DNA of 64,000 nucleotides from Sphingomonas sp. Leaf34. Its GTDB lineage: Bacteria; Pseudomonadota; Alphaproteobacteria; Sphingomonadales; Sphingomonadaceae. Within the stretch, counting starts at the first letter, position 1; the number at the start of each line of letters is the position of its first letter. This document shows, in pieces, positions 16,801 to 26,593 of this stretch. The position numbers and the translations under genes are program-made. The stretch is taken from assembly GCF_001421805.1 (NCBI RefSeq), contig NZ_LMLC01000002.1:664819-728818 (forward strand), given 5' to 3'. The notes beneath the pieces were generated by a model. The model was not told the DNA's origin, ran no database searches, and was given only the letters and a program-made list of their open reading frames with translations.

Positions 16801-17666
16801 ACCGACCAGAGAGCCTCCGAAATCTTCGACAATGACGTGGTGGGCCGCGCCAGCGTGATGGCGATCTCTGTCCGGTAGGTTTCGTCTGCGGCATAGGTGA
16901 TCTTGCCCGCCGCCAGTGCCGACGACGCAAGCGATAGCGGCACCCACGCCACTCCAGCCCCGTCGACCGCCATCGACAGCAGCGCTGCGGCGAGCCGGGA
17001 CTGCAGAACTGTCGCCAGCGGGGGCTTCACGCCTCGCGCTGCCCAATCTGCATGGAGGATCCGGCCGAGCCCCGATTCTGGGCTGTAGGCCAAATAGGGG
17101 ACTTCGGCCTGATCCAGCGTCCATCGCGGCTGCCCCGCCCCATCCGGCTGACAGATCGGCACCAGCAGATCGCTTCCGATCTCGACACGCAGGAAATCTC
17201 GCGTGTCGAGCGAGGTCTGAAGGAGCTGGTGATGGTGGGACAGCAGAAAGGAAGCCTCGCCGCGTTGCATCATCCGCTCACACGCCTGAAGGCTATCGGA
17301 CTTCAAATTGATCGGCTCATGCGGCGCATGTTCCACAATCCAGTGCGGGAAAAACGAGAACGACAATGCGTGGGTTGCAGCCACGGTCAGAACGGCTCCC
17401 GTTTGGTCTGCCACTTCCAGCGCCGAAGTGCGGGCACGGTACAGATCGCGTACGGACACCTGAACATAGCCTAAGAACGTCTCGCCAGCAGGACTGAGAG
17501 CGGTTCCAGCCGTCGTTCGGGTGAACAATGTAGCACCCACCCATTGCTCCAATGACCGGATTCGCCGGCCGAACGCGGGCTGTGTGATATTGCGACGCTG
17601 CGCCGCGCGCGAGAAATTGCGCTCCTCCGCGAGGGTCAGGAAATCTTCCAGCCAGTCTAAATGCAC
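16785..17666 (-). CDS. LysR-type regulator of the tartrate/dicarboxylate cluster
   Basis: 293 residues. HTH: WLEDFLTLAEERNFSRAAQRRNITQPAFGRRIRSLEQWVGATLFTRTT, a textbook LysR N-terminus. The effector domain follows (VLTVAATHALSFSFFPHW). It is divergent from dctA with a 161-bp gap holding an ATGCCG/CGGCAT inverted repeat, so it most likely activates the dctA-tarD-porin-maeB operon in response to tartrate or a related acid. The inducer is inferred from context only. Confidence 0.85.
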   Translation of the reverse strand: MHLDWLEDFLTLAEERNFSRAAQRRNITQPAFGRRIRSLEQWVGATLFTRTTAGTALSPAGETFLGYVQVSVRDLYRARTSALEVADQTGAVLTVAATHALSFSFFPHWIVEHAPHEPINLKSDSLQACERMMQRGEASFLLSHHHQLLQTSLDTRDFLRVEIGSDLLVPICQPDGAGQPRWTLDQAEVPYLAYSPESGLGRILHADWAARGVKPPLATVLQSRLAAALLSMAVDGAGVAWVPLSLASSALAAGKITYAADETYRTEIAITLARPTTSLSKISEALWSVACGN

Positions 17667-17711
17667 GGCTTACCTCGCTGCTGTCCCGGAACCGGATCAG
17701 AAAGGTGCTTT

Positions 17712-17747
17712 ATGCCGAACGAGCATAAACGGCAACCGTATCGGCAT
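17712..17747. promoter_or_regulatory. putative LysR recognition site upstream of dctA
   Basis: Inverted half-sites ATGCCG (17712-17717) and CGGCAT (17742-17747), with a partial ACGGCA copy between them, lie midway between the divergent lysR (17666) and dctA (17828) starts. Placement fits a LysR recognition/activation site pair, though the arms are further apart than a simple T-N11-A box. Confidence 0.35.
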
Positions 17748-17827
17748 TTGATCCCGGTGCTCGCAGAGCCGACAAGACCGGCACAAAATAAGAAAAATCG
17801 TTTTAGCGAGAGAGCCGGAGAGAAGCC

Positions 17828-19144
17828 ATGGCGCGACGCCTTCTAGGCCAGTTATACGTACAGGTACTGATTGGCATTGCCATCGGTGCGCTCATCGGGG
17901 TCATATTCCCCGACGTAGCAGTAATGCTTCAGCCGCTTGCCGATGCGTTCATCAAGCTCATCAAGATGCTCCTTGCACCGATCATCTTCGGCACCGTGGT
18001 GCTCGGGATCGCGAAGATGGGGAACGTCAAGGAAGTCGGCCGCATCGGCGTCCGGGCGCTGATCTACTTCGAGATCGTCTCGACGCTGGCGCTGGTGATC
18101 GGCCTGGTGGTCGTCAACGTGATGAAGCCAGGCGTTGGCATGAACATCGACGTTTCGACACTGGATGCCAGCGGTATCGCGAAATACCAACCTGCTGCCG
18201 GCGAGCAGCACGGCGTCGTCGATTTCTTCATGAACATCATTCCCAAGACGATGGCTGATGCCTTCGCGCAGGGTGCGATGCTGCAGATCATCCTGATCGC
18301 GGTGCTCATCGGCTACGCACTGGTTTCGATCGGTAAGCGCGGCGAGCCACTCATGGCGGTGATCGAGTCCCTGCTTCAGACGCTGTTCCGTATCGTTGGG
18401 ATGGTCATGAAGCTGGCGCCTATCGGCGCTGGTGCCGGTGTCGCGTATACCATCGGCAAGCACGGGCTCGGCTCACTTTGGGGCCTCGGCCACCTGATGC
18501 TAGCGGTCTACCTCACCTCGATCATCTTCGTCGTCTTCGTGATCGGCAGCGTCGCGCGCTGGGCTGGCTTCCCACTTCTTCAGTTCTTCCGCTACTTCAA
18601 GGACGAGCTGCTCGTCACCTTCGCCACCTGCTCGACGGAAGCCGTGCTGCCGCGGATGATGACGAAGCTGGAGCGCCTCGGCGTCGCCAAGCCTGTCGTC
18701 GGCCTGGTCCTGCCGACCGGCTACACGTTCAACGCAGACGGCACCTGCATCTACCTGACGATGGCGGCGATCTTCATTGCGCAAGCAACCAACACGCCGC
18801 TGACCCTGTGGCATCAGATCGTCATCCTCGGCGTGCTGTTGCTGACGTCCAAGGGGTCGGCGGGCGTTGCGGGCGGAGGCTTCGTCACGCTGGCGGCCAC
18901 GTTGTCGACCTTTCCCGACATCCCGGCAGCGGGGCTCGTCCTGCTACTCGGCGTCGACCGCTTCATGAACGAGGCGCGCGCCGTCACCAATCTCATCGGC
19001 AACGGTGTCGCCACCATCGCGATCGCGAAGTGGGAGGGTGCACTCGACGCCGAGACGGTGCGGACCGTGATCGCGGAACAGAAGGGCGAAGTACCGCGCA
19101 GCATCACCCTCCATCCCGCCGGCCCCACCGAAACCCATTCCTGA
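17828..19144 (+). CDS. dctA: C4-dicarboxylate:cation symporter DctA
   Basis: 438 residues of the DAACS (SLC1-type) family. Visible hallmarks: GQLYVQVLIGIAIGALIG at the N-terminus, LIKMLLAPIIFGTVVLGI, the serine-rich re-entrant loop region LLTSKGSAGVAGGGF, PTGYTFNADGTCIYLTMAAIFIAQ, and GVDRFMNEARAVTNLIGNGVAT near the end. DctA imports succinate, fumarate, malate and, in some species, tartrate, coupled to H+ or Na+. First gene of the tartrate cluster, 37 bp before tarD, so tartrate itself is a likely substrate here. Confidence 0.93.
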   Translation: MARRLLGQLYVQVLIGIAIGALIGVIFPDVAVMLQPLADAFIKLIKMLLAPIIFGTVVLGIAKMGNVKEVGRIGVRALIYFEIVSTLALVIGLVVVNVMKPGVGMNIDVSTLDASGIAKYQPAAGEQHGVVDFFMNIIPKTMADAFAQGAMLQIILIAVLIGYALVSIGKRGEPLMAVIESLLQTLFRIVGMVMKLAPIGAGAGVAYTIGKHGLGSLWGLGHLMLAVYLTSIIFVVFVIGSVARWAGFPLLQFFRYFKDELLVTFATCSTEAVLPRMMTKLERLGVAKPVVGLVLPTGYTFNADGTCIYLTMAAIFIAQATNTPLTLWHQIVILGVLLLTSKGSAGVAGGGFVTLAATLSTFPDIPAAGLVLLLGVDRFMNEARAVTNLIGNGVATIAIAKWEGALDAETVRTVIAEQKGEVPRSITLHPAGPTETHS

Positions 19145-19181
19145 TTACCACCCACAACCATAGATCCAAGAGGAGCAAAAC

Positions 19182-20345
19182 ATGCGCATCATCGACGTCT
19201 GCGAAATCACGCAGCCCATCTCGTCCCCCATCCGCAACGCCTATATCGACTTCAGCAAGATGACCGCCAGCCTCGTCGCGGTCGTCACCGACGTGGTTCG
19301 CGACGGCAAGCGCGTCGTTGGCTACGGGTTCAATTCGAACGGTCGCTATGGCCAGGGCGGACTGATCCGCGAGCGCTTCCGTGACCGGATACTCGAAGCG
19401 GCTCCGGAAAGCCTGCTGGACGACAATCGCGACAATCTCGATCCGCACAAGATTTGGGCGGCAATGATGACCAACGAGAAGCCCGGCGGCCACGGCGAAC
19501 GCTCGGTCGCGGTCGGGACGCTCGACATGGCGATCTGGGATGCGGTCGCGAAGATCGAGGGCAAGCCGCTGTTCCGCCTGCTGGCCGAGCGCCACGACCG
19601 CGAGGCAAACCCACGCGTCTTCGTCTACGCGGCTGGCGGCTATTACTACCCTGGCAAGGACAACAGCCAGCTGTGTGCGGAGATGCGCGGTTATCTGGAT
19701 CGCGGCTACAACGTCGTGAAAATGAAGATTGGCGGCGCTTCGATCGACGAAGACCGTGGCCGTATCGAAGCGGTCTTGAAGGAGATTGGTTCGGAAGCAC
19801 AGCTCGCCGTGGACGCCAACGGGCGCTTCGACCTCGAGACCGGCATCGCCTACGCCAAGATGCTCCGCGAATACCCGCTGTTCTGGTACGAGGAGATCGG
19901 CGATCCGCTCGATTACTCGCTGCAGGCGGCGATCTCGGAATATTACCCTGGCCCAATGGCGACCGGCGAAAACCTGTTCTCGCATCAGGACGCCCGCAAC
20001 CTGCTGCGTCATGGTGGTATGCGTCCGGATCGCGACTGGCTGCAGTTCGACTGCGCTCTGTCTTACGGGCTGGTCGAGTATCTGCGCACGCTTGAGGTGC
20101 TGAAGCAGTTCGGCTGGTCGCCGTCGCGGTGCATTCCGCATGGCGGTCACCAGATGTCGCTCAACATCGCAGCCGGCCTCGGGCTTGGTGGCAATGAGAG
20201 CTATCCGGACCTGTTCCAGCCCTATGGTGGGTTCCCGGACGGCGTGAAGGTGATCGACGGCCACATCACGATGCCAGAACTTCCCGGCATTGGCTTCGAG
20301 GGCAAGTCCGACCTCATCAAGGTGATGCGCGAACTCGCGGAATGA
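19182..20345 (+). CDS. tarD: D(-)-tartrate dehydratase (enolase superfamily)
   Basis: 387 residues, strongly resembling the characterised Bradyrhizobium D-tartrate dehydratase along its whole length (e.g. SPIRNAYIDFSKMTASLVAV, GFNSNGRYGQGGLIRERF, NEKPGGHGERSVAVGTLDMA). Expected active-site residues are in place: KMK at 180-182 with the catalytic Lys, Mg ligands Asp211 (AVDANGR), Glu237 (WYEE) and Glu263 (TGEN), and His320 in CIPHGGHQ. It converts D-tartrate to oxaloacetate. Start ATG 19182 follows AGAGGAGC. Sits between dctA (import) and the porin and malic enzyme genes. Confidence 0.92.
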   Translation: MRIIDVCEITQPISSPIRNAYIDFSKMTASLVAVVTDVVRDGKRVVGYGFNSNGRYGQGGLIRERFRDRILEAAPESLLDDNRDNLDPHKIWAAMMTNEKPGGHGERSVAVGTLDMAIWDAVAKIEGKPLFRLLAERHDREANPRVFVYAAGGYYYPGKDNSQLCAEMRGYLDRGYNVVKMKIGGASIDEDRGRIEAVLKEIGSEAQLAVDANGRFDLETGIAYAKMLREYPLFWYEEIGDPLDYSLQAAISEYYPGPMATGENLFSHQDARNLLRHGGMRPDRDWLQFDCALSYGLVEYLRTLEVLKQFGWSPSRCIPHGGHQMSLNIAAGLGLGGNESYPDLFQPYGGFPDGVKVIDGHITMPELPGIGFEGKSDLIKVMRELAE

Positions 20346-20353
20346 CGTGGGCT

Positions 20354-20382
20354 CGGCAGGGCGGCACGACTCCGCCCTGCCG
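20354..20382 (+). terminator. strong hairpin between tarD and the porin gene
   Basis: Perfect 11-bp arms CGGCAGGGCGG / CCGCCCTGCCG, 7-base loop, 8 bases after the tarD stop, followed by ATCTTCC. It may be an intra-operon partial terminator or an mRNA-stabilising stem that keeps dctA-tarD transcript above the downstream genes. Confidence 0.5.
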
Positions 20383-20439
20383 ATCTTCCAGCAGACATAT
20401 GACCGGCTTGGCATTGACCGGTCGGCGGAGAGGTACGGC

Positions 20440-21939
20440 ATGAACCGGCTATCGCTACTGCAGGGCTGCGGCCTTGCGATCGTAGGCTTGAGCGCCACGC
20501 ACCACGCTTCCGCACAGGAGCAGCCTCCGTCTCAGGTCGAGGCGCAGAACACGCAGGTGCCGGCGACACCGGTCGCCACCCCATATCCTGACGCAGCTGC
20601 CGGCGACGGCAATACGCAGCAGGGCTACAATCCACTGCGTTGGGCTGAAGATTGGCGCAGCATGCGCGATCCAGCCAAGCGCGACGACGTCTTCGACCGT
20701 TTGAAATACATCCCGATTGGTTCGGACGACGTGTACCTGACCCTGTCGGGCGAACTGCGCACGCGCGTAAACTACTTCTCCAACCCGCAAGGCCGCAAGT
20801 CCGAGCATCAACGCCAGGACAGCTACCGCATCTTCCTCGGCGCCGACCTCCATCTGGGCGAACATTTCCGTGCGTACGGCGAACTCGCGCGCGGGCCGAT
20901 GGATGGCAAGAACATCGGTTCGCCCTCGGGCACGTTGTCGAACAAGCTGCTCGTCCAGCAGGCGTTCGTCGATGGCACGTGGCAAGTCGGCCAGACCGAT
21001 GTCGGCGCGCGTGTCGGCCGACAGGTCTTCATCGATGGCTCGAACCTGCTGCTGGCGAACCGCGACAATAACACGGTGCAGACCAGCCTGACCGGTGTGC
21101 GGGCATGGGCGCGCGGATCGACGCTGCGCGCCGACGTGTTCGACCTTTACTACACAACCTACGGCAATGGCGGCCTCGGCGATGACCCTGTCGATTGGGG
21201 ACGCCGCTTCAGCGGGGTTACCGCGGGCATCGTCCTTCCAAAGCATCTGTTCGGTGGCTCGAAGCTGTATCTCGACCCGTTCGTCTGGCGTCTGCGCAAC
21301 CGGGCGGTTACATGGGGCGCCGAGACGGCACGCGAAGAGCGGACCTATGTCGGCGCGCATCTCTGGGGGGAAGCTGGACCGGTCACGATCGACTGGACCG
21401 CCAACCATCAGGGCGGCAGCTATGGCGGCCGGGATCTCGATGCGTGGCAGGTGCTCTTGGCCGGGACGTACCGCCTTGGCAAAGCGAACACTGCTCCCCG
21501 TCTGGGTCTTCACTTCGACTATGCAACGGGTGGCGGTGCCAATGGGCAGGGGAAGCTAAGGAACGCGTTCGCGCCCTACGGCAACAATATCTACTATAGC
21601 TATCAGGGCTATCTGACCCCAACCAACCTGGTCGCTATCGCGCCTAGTATAACCGTCACGCCTGCCAAGACCGTGCGCGTGACGGGCGAGTACCAGTTCA
21701 CCTGGCGCGAGACGACGAGCGATGCCGTCTACCGGTCGAACGGGACCCCCTTTGCGGGCACGGCCGGCATGGGCGGTCGACGGACTGTCGATGTCGCACG
21801 GCTACAAACGATCTGGACCGTCAGTCCGCGGCTGTCATTGACCGGCCGTCTTGAGCACGCTTTTGCCAAAAACGGTCTGACCGCGGCGGGATACCGGGAC
21901 TCGTCCTACGCCGCCTTGTGGGCGAGCTTTCGCTTCTAA
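20440..21939 (+). CDS. alginate-export-family outer-membrane channel
   Basis: 499 residues from ATG 20440, chosen because a signal peptide (MNRLSLLQGCGLAIVGLSATHHASA) follows and GGAGAGG precedes it. The mature part has the alginate_exp-type barrel opening (LKYIPIGSDDVYLTLSGELRTRVNYF), the conserved motif around QQAFVDGTWQVGQTDVGARVGRQ, and a C-terminal strand ending in F (SSYAALWASFRF). The family includes AlgE-like and other substrate-specific channels. In this operon it is the likely outer-membrane entry route for tartrate or a related acid, which is inference from position. Confidence 0.82.
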   Translation: MNRLSLLQGCGLAIVGLSATHHASAQEQPPSQVEAQNTQVPATPVATPYPDAAAGDGNTQQGYNPLRWAEDWRSMRDPAKRDDVFDRLKYIPIGSDDVYLTLSGELRTRVNYFSNPQGRKSEHQRQDSYRIFLGADLHLGEHFRAYGELARGPMDGKNIGSPSGTLSNKLLVQQAFVDGTWQVGQTDVGARVGRQVFIDGSNLLLANRDNNTVQTSLTGVRAWARGSTLRADVFDLYYTTYGNGGLGDDPVDWGRRFSGVTAGIVLPKHLFGGSKLYLDPFVWRLRNRAVTWGAETAREERTYVGAHLWGEAGPVTIDWTANHQGGSYGGRDLDAWQVLLAGTYRLGKANTAPRLGLHFDYATGGGANGQGKLRNAFAPYGNNIYYSYQGYLTPTNLVAIAPSITVTPAKTVRVTGEYQFTWRETTSDAVYRSNGTPFAGTAGMGGRRTVDVARLQTIWTVSPRLSLTGRLEHAFAKNGLTAAGYRDSSYAALWASFRF

Positions 21940-21969
21940 CCGGCCAGCAGAACGCAGGAAATTGACCTT

Positions 21970-24249
21970 ATGAGCATCGACGACGACTTCCGGCAGGCAG
22001 CGCTCGATTACCACCGCTTTCCCGTTCCGGGGAAGCTCGGCGTTCACGCCACCAAGCGCATGGAAACGCAGCGTGATCTCGCGCTGGCCTACTCGCCTGG
22101 CGTCGCCGCTGCCTGCGAGGCAATCGCCGCCGACCCGATTACCGCGCGCGACTATACCGCGCGCGGCAACCTCGTCGGCGTGGTGACCAACGGCACGGCG
22201 GTGCTTGGACTGGGCAACATCGGCCCCCTCGCATCCAAGCCGGTGATGGAGGGTAAGTCCGTCCTGTTCCGTAAGTTCGCGGGCATCGACTCTTTCGACA
22301 TCGAGGTCGATGCGACCGATCCCAAGGCATTCTGCGATGCTGTGGCCGCGCTCGAGCCGACATTCGGCGGAATCAACCTCGAGGACATCAAAGCGCCCGA
22401 GTGCTTCGCGATCGAAGCCGAACTCCGGCGCCGCATGAACATCCCTGTGTTCCACGACGACCAGCACGGCACCGCGATCGTCGTGGCGGCAGCCGTTCGC
22501 AATGCTTTGCTGCTCCAGGACAAGCCGATCGAGGATGCAAAGCTGGTAACCTCCGGCGCGGGCGCTGCGGCCCTTGCCTGCGTGGATCTGCTTGTCGCAC
22601 TCGGTCTGCCGGTCGAGAACGTCACGCTCACCGACATCGAGGGCGTCATCCACGCTGGGCGCAGCGGCATGCTGCCCAACATGGCGCGCTATGCCCGGCA
22701 GACCGATGCCCGTCTGCTGGCCGACGTCATCGCCGGCGCGGATATCTTCCTTGGCCTTTCTGCGCCCGGCGTCTTTCGCCCGGAGTGGTTGCCGCTTCTA
22801 GCGCCCAGGCCGATTATCCTCGCTATGGCCAACCCCGAACCCGAAATCCGGCCGGATTTGGTACGTGCCCAGCGACCGGATGCCATCATCGCCACCGGCC
22901 GCTCGGACTTTCCCAATCAGGTCAACAACCTGTTGTGCTTCCCCTACATCTTCCGCGGTGCGCTCGACTGCCAGGCGACCGAGATCAACGAGGCGATGAA
23001 GGTCGCCGCGGTCGAGGCAATAGCCGGTCTGGCGCGCATGGAGCCGGATGAGGTGGTGGCGAACGCCTATGGCGGCGAACCGCTGTTGTTCGGGCCGGAT
23101 CATATCATTCCAAAGCCGTTCGATCCCCGGCTCATCCTGGAGGTCGCGCCGGCGGTTGCCGAAGCCGCGGCGCGAACCGGCGTCGCGCTCGCGCCGATCA
23201 CCGACATGACCGCCTATCGCAGCAGTCTCGCCCGACACGCCTATCGTTCGACGCAATTGATGATGCCGGTCTTCGAGGCAGCGCGCACGCGGTCGCAACG
23301 GGTCGCCTATGCTGCAGGCGAGGCCGATGCCGTCCTGCGCGCGGCGCAGATCGTCGTCGACGAGCGGTTGGCCCACCCCGTCCTGGTCGGGCGACCCGGC
23401 ATCATCGAACCGGCCATCACGCGTCTGGGTCTGCGCATCCGCCCCGGCGTCGATGTCGAGATATTCGATCCAACCGGTGTCGAGGACGTGCATGCACGGC
23501 TGGGCGACGCGTATTGCGACTTGGTCGAGCGCCGCGGCGTACCTCCCGCTGCTGCACGCAAGCGTGTCCGGCAACAACCCAGCGTTACCGCAGCGATGTT
23601 GCTACGCCTGGGGCTGGTCGATGCTGCGCTGTGTGGCACGCCGGCCGACTGGTGGGAGGAAACCCGGCAGGTTCTGGAGATAATCCCCCGATTGCCGAGC
23701 GCGACCCGCGCCTATGCGCTGACCGGGCTGATCCACGATGGCGGCACGTTGTTTTTCGCCGACACGCATCTCAATCCCGATCCGACCGCCGAGCAGATCG
23801 CGGAGCTGACGTTGATGGCGGCTGACCAGATCCGCCGCTTCGGGATCGTGCCCGCAGCGGCATTGCTGTCGCATTCCAATTTCGGGGCGTCGGGCTCGCC
23901 TAGCGCCCGCAAGATGCGCGATGCTCTGGCGATTGTGCGGCAACAGGCGCCCGATCTCGCCATCGATGGCGAGATGCATGCCGACAGTGCGCTCAACGCC
24001 GCGATCCGGGCAAGAAGCGTCAGTCGATCGACGCTCGACGGGGCAGCCAATCTTCTGGTCATGTCGTCGCTCGACACCGCCAACGTTGCACTGACGCTCG
24101 CGACGTCGATCACCCGTGGGCTGCCAGTCGGCCCAATGCTGCTCGGCATGTCAAAACCTGTGCACGTCCTCGTTTCTTCGACGACAACGCGCGGCATCGT
24201 CAACATGACGGCCTTGGTTGCCAGCGACAGCGTGCAGGTGGACGCTTGA
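21970..24249 (+). CDS. maeB: NADP-type malic enzyme with C-terminal phosphotransacetylase-like domain (MaeB)
   Basis: 759 residues, the size of MaeB. The N-terminal malic domain includes [66 protein letters not shown] and the metal/substrate site [10 protein letters not shown]. The NAD(P)-binding part follows ([16 protein letters not shown]). From about residue 430 the protein is a phosphate-acetyltransferase-like regulatory domain ending in [12 protein letters not shown]. It decarboxylates malate to pyruvate; MaeB enzymes are allosterically controlled by acetyl-CoA. In this cluster it feeds C4 acids arising from tartrate to pyruvate. Confidence 0.92.
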   Translation: MSIDDDFRQAALDYHRFPVPGKLGVHATKRMETQRDLALAYSPGVAAACEAIAADPITARDYTARGNLVGVVTNGTAVLGLGNIGPLASKPVMEGKSVLFRKFAGIDSFDIEVDATDPKAFCDAVAALEPTFGGINLEDIKAPECFAIEAELRRRMNIPVFHDDQHGTAIVVAAAVRNALLLQDKPIEDAKLVTSGAGAAALACVDLLVALGLPVENVTLTDIEGVIHAGRSGMLPNMARYARQTDARLLADVIAGADIFLGLSAPGVFRPEWLPLLAPRPIILAMANPEPEIRPDLVRAQRPDAIIATGRSDFPNQVNNLLCFPYIFRGALDCQATEINEAMKVAAVEAIAGLARMEPDEVVANAYGGEPLLFGPDHIIPKPFDPRLILEVAPAVAEAAARTGVALAPITDMTAYRSSLARHAYRSTQLMMPVFEAARTRSQRVAYAAGEADAVLRAAQIVVDERLAHPVLVGRPGIIEPAITRLGLRIRPGVDVEIFDPTGVEDVHARLGDAYCDLVERRGVPPAAARKRVRQQPSVTAAMLLRLGLVDAALCGTPADWWEETRQVLEIIPRLPSATRAYALTGLIHDGGTLFFADTHLNPDPTAEQIAELTLMAADQIRRFGIVPAAALLSHSNFGASGSPSARKMRDALAIVRQQAPDLAIDGEMHADSALNAAIRARSVSRSTLDGAANLLVMSSLDTANVALTLATSITRGLPVGPMLLGMSKPVHVLVSSTTTRGIVNMTALVASDSVQVDA

Positions 24250-24272
24250 GGCAGGAACAGGAACGTCTTCGG

Positions 24273-25061
24273 ATGCAATATGCGGCTTCAGGCATCGCCG
24301 ACGCCTTCGTCGCGGCTCGTCGCGATGGCACGGCTATGTCGGCCTATCCCGGCGGGCTACCGCAAACGCTGGCCGACGCCTACGCTATTCAGGCGCTCGC
24401 TATCGATCGATGGTCAGACGCGATCGGCGGGTGGAAGGTCGCTCGGATCAATGATCCCTGGCGGGAGCGGTTGCACGCCGACCGGTATATCGGCCCGATA
24501 TTCGCCCGGACGATCGTCGATGCCGGTTTCGTCTCCAAGGTCCCGGCATACGAAGGCGGAAGCGCAGCGTTCGAGGCGGAAATCGCGCTTGTCGTAGGCA
24601 GCGATACTGATCCCGAACGGCTGTCATGGTCGCTCGAAGATGCACGATCGCTGATCACCGACGCGCGTCTCGTGATCGAGGCGGCAAGCAGCCCCCTCGC
24701 CTCGATTGCTACGCTTGGCCCCCTCGCCGCCATTACTGCGTTCGGGAACAACAGCGGACTGATCCGGGGACCATCTGTCGATCTCAATTCGCTACCAGGT
24801 GGGTTTGCGGAGGTGACCATCGATGGTATGTCCGTCGGCCGATCGCCGCTTTGGGGCGATCCTGATGGACCGCTACCGGCATTCGTTTTCGCGCTCGAAC
24901 GTGCGGCTTCACTTGGCTATCCGTTGAAGCGGGGCCAGATTGTCAGCACTGGCGCGTTGACCGGTGTCCATAGGGTAGTCATCGGTCAGATGTGCTCGGC
25001 CCGATTTGGCAACCTCGCTACGATCGACTGCGTTGTAACATCACGGCCAGCGAACCAATAA
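24273..25061 (+). CDS. FAH/MhpD-superfamily hydratase or decarboxylase
   Basis: 262 residues, the size of MhpD / 4-oxalocrotonate decarboxylase-type proteins. Recognisable features: GGWKVARINDPWRERL (the K..G.. segment), GSAAFEAEIALVVG with the metal-binding E-x-E, DARLVIEAASSPLASIATLGPLAAI, and KRGQIVSTGALTGVH near the end. ATG 24273 is used; TTG 24246 would overlap the maeB stop. Classical members act on 2-keto-4-pentenoates, but eukaryotic FAHD1/2 act on oxaloacetate, the product of tarD. A role as oxaloacetate decarboxylase or keto-enol tautomerase is an inference from the operon. Confidence 0.78.
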   Translation: MQYAASGIADAFVAARRDGTAMSAYPGGLPQTLADAYAIQALAIDRWSDAIGGWKVARINDPWRERLHADRYIGPIFARTIVDAGFVSKVPAYEGGSAAFEAEIALVVGSDTDPERLSWSLEDARSLITDARLVIEAASSPLASIATLGPLAAITAFGNNSGLIRGPSVDLNSLPGGFAEVTIDGMSVGRSPLWGDPDGPLPAFVFALERAASLGYPLKRGQIVSTGALTGVHRVVIGQMCSARFGNLATIDCVVTSRPANQ

Positions 25062-25206
25062 ATCGCGATTACAAAGAGCCCGGCCGTGGCGGTACTCTAC
25101 CTCCAGCTTAAATCGGACACCTGGCAAACCTAAAGCTTCTCGAAATCGCATTCCTTTTGGGAAGCCGGTAGCGGCCCAATGTCTGCTATCGTCCCTCACC
25201 TTTCCA

Positions 25207-25225
25207 AAAGCTGATTGTCAGCTTT
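25207..25225 (+). terminator. probable terminator of the tartrate operon
   Basis: 8-bp arms AAAGCTGA / TCAGCTTT with a 3-base loop, followed by CCTCTTC, 145 bases after the last operon gene. The 25062-25288 interval otherwise holds no gene. Confidence 0.4.
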
Positions 25226-25351
25226 CCTCTTCAATGTTGCCATTTAGCGGCCCGATGTGTGGCAAACCGGATCGTAATCACTGTTGTGTGAGCTGCCCCC
25301 TTCTGAGCGGTCCATCGACTATGAGAGTCTGGATCAAGGAAGGGACGACGA

Positions 25352-25630
25352 ATGCCTGCGAAAAAGCACAAGCCGGAAGAGATCATCGGGAAGCTGCGTG
25401 AAGTTGAAATCGTCCTGGGCCAGGGCGGGACGACGGCCGAGGCGTGTCGGCGGATCGCGGTCAGCGAGCAAACCTACTACCGCTGGCGCAAGGAATATGG
25501 TGGTCTGAAGACGGATCAGGCTCGCCGGATGAAGGACCTGGAGAAGGAGAACCTGCGGCTGCGGCGTGCGGTCTCCGACCTGACACTGGACAAGCTGATC
25601 CTGCAGGAGGCGGCACGGGGAAACTTCTAA
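25352..25630 (+). CDS. IS3-family transposase OrfA
   Basis: 92 residues: HTH_Tnp_1-type domain ([22 protein letters not shown] ... [19 protein letters not shown]) followed by the leucine-zipper segment [33 protein letters not shown]. It binds the terminal repeats and ends at TAA 25628-25630, just after the G-GGA-AAC slippery site that produces the OrfAB fusion transposase. Confidence 0.92.
   Translation: MPAKKHKPEEIIGKLREVEIVLGQGGTTAEACRRIAVSEQTYYRWRKEYGGLKTDQARRMKDLEKENLRLRRAVSDLTLDKLILQEAARGNF
25618..25624 (+). promoter_or_regulatory. -1 ribosomal frameshift heptamer G GGA AAC
   Basis: GGGAAAC is positioned in the orfA frame as X XXY YYZ (codons CGG GGA AAC), two codons before the orfA stop. 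A -1 slip here continues as ...[13 protein letters not shown], the usual OrfA-OrfB junction sequence of this IS3 group. Confidence 0.7.
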
Positions 25631-25662
25631 GCCCCGCGCGGCGCCGACGCTGCATTGACCAC

Positions 25663-26523
25663 GTGAAAGAGGTGCTGGATGTATCCGAGCGGCGGGTGTG
25701 TCGCGTGCTCGGGCAGCATCGGTCGACGCAGCGCAAGGTGCCGTGTGGGGCAGATGACGAACAGGCGCTGACTGAGGACATCGTTGCGCTGGCCGGGCAG
25801 TATGGACGCTACGGTTACCGCCGGGTGACCGCACTGCTGCATGCCGCTGGGTGGTCGGTGAACCACAAGCGCGTCGAGCGCATCTGGCGGCGTGAGGGCC
25901 TGAAGGTGCCACAGAAGCAACCCAAGCGTGGCCGGCTGTGGTTGAACGACGGCTCGTGCATCCGGCTGCGACCGGAGTATCCGGGGCATGTCTGGGCATA
26001 CGACTTTGTCGAAGCGCGAACGCACGACGGGCGCAAGTTTCGTATCCTCACGATCATCGACGAGGCCAGCAGGGAATGCCTGGCGCTGATCGTCGCACGT
26101 CAGTTGAAGCACGAAGACGTGCTGGCGGCGCTTGCCGAGCTGTTCATCGCGCGGGGTCCGCCAGCGCATATTAGGTCGGATAATGGCAGCGAGTTCATCG
26201 CTACCGCGGTTCAGAAATGGCTTGGGCAGGTCGGCGTGAAGACGCTGTACATTGCACCGGGCTCGCCATGGGAGAACGGTTACAACGAGAGCTTCAATGG
26301 TTCGCTTCGCGACGAGCTGCTCAACGGAGAGATCTTCTACAGCCTCGCCGAGGCAAGAGTGCTGATCGAGGCGTGGCGGCGTCACTATAACACCGTCCGA
26401 CCACACAGTAGCCTGGGCTATCGACCTCCCGCGCCAGCAGCGGCGACCCCGCCATTGCCAGCCTCCAGTTCCGCTTCGCTCCACCTACGCCCGGCAATGG
26501 CGGCGGAGTCGACAATGCACTAA
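25663..26523 (+). CDS. IS3-family transposase OrfB (DDE integrase core)
   Basis: The orfB frame is open well upstream of GTG 25663 and is probably expressed as the OrfAB fusion through the frameshift at 25618-25624. Domains: HTH_21-like [32 protein letters not shown], then the rve core with the DDE triad in [19 protein letters not shown] and [11 protein letters not shown], then [16 protein letters not shown] at the end. No internal stops or frameshifts, so the element may still be active. Confidence 0.9.
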   Translation: MKEVLDVSERRVCRVLGQHRSTQRKVPCGADDEQALTEDIVALAGQYGRYGYRRVTALLHAAGWSVNHKRVERIWRREGLKVPQKQPKRGRLWLNDGSCIRLRPEYPGHVWAYDFVEARTHDGRKFRILTIIDEASRECLALIVARQLKHEDVLAALAELFIARGPPAHIRSDNGSEFIATAVQKWLGQVGVKTLYIAPGSPWENGYNESFNGSLRDELLNGEIFYSLAEARVLIEAWRRHYNTVRPHSSLGYRPPAPAAATPPLPASSSASLHLRPAMAAESTMH

Positions 26524-26593
26524 CTATCTATCTGGACCACCCGGTGGGGGCTGCTCACTTTACTGATGCACAGGCGGATCCATTCGCGACCTG

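Larger units (their letters stand above)
25289..26557 (+). mobile_element. complete IS3-family insertion sequence
   Basis: About 1.27 kb. The left end TGAGCTGCCCCC and the complement of the right end TGAGCAGCCCCC match at 11 of 12 bases, and GTCCA recurs further in on both sides, giving imperfect terminal inverted repeats. Inside are overlapping orfA and orfB with a -1 slippery heptamer. No clean 3-4 bp target duplication is visible at the ends chosen, so the exact boundaries may be off by a base or two. The element lies between the tartrate operon and a membrane-protein gene and seems not to interrupt either. Confidence 0.85.

Noticed and set aside
19104..20498. 464-codon minus-strand frame over tarD
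   Set aside because: Shadow of the well-recognised D-tartrate dehydratase.
25280..26562. Target-site duplication flanking the IS3 element
   Set aside because: Flanking trinucleotides do not match at the boundaries chosen; cannot be claimed.
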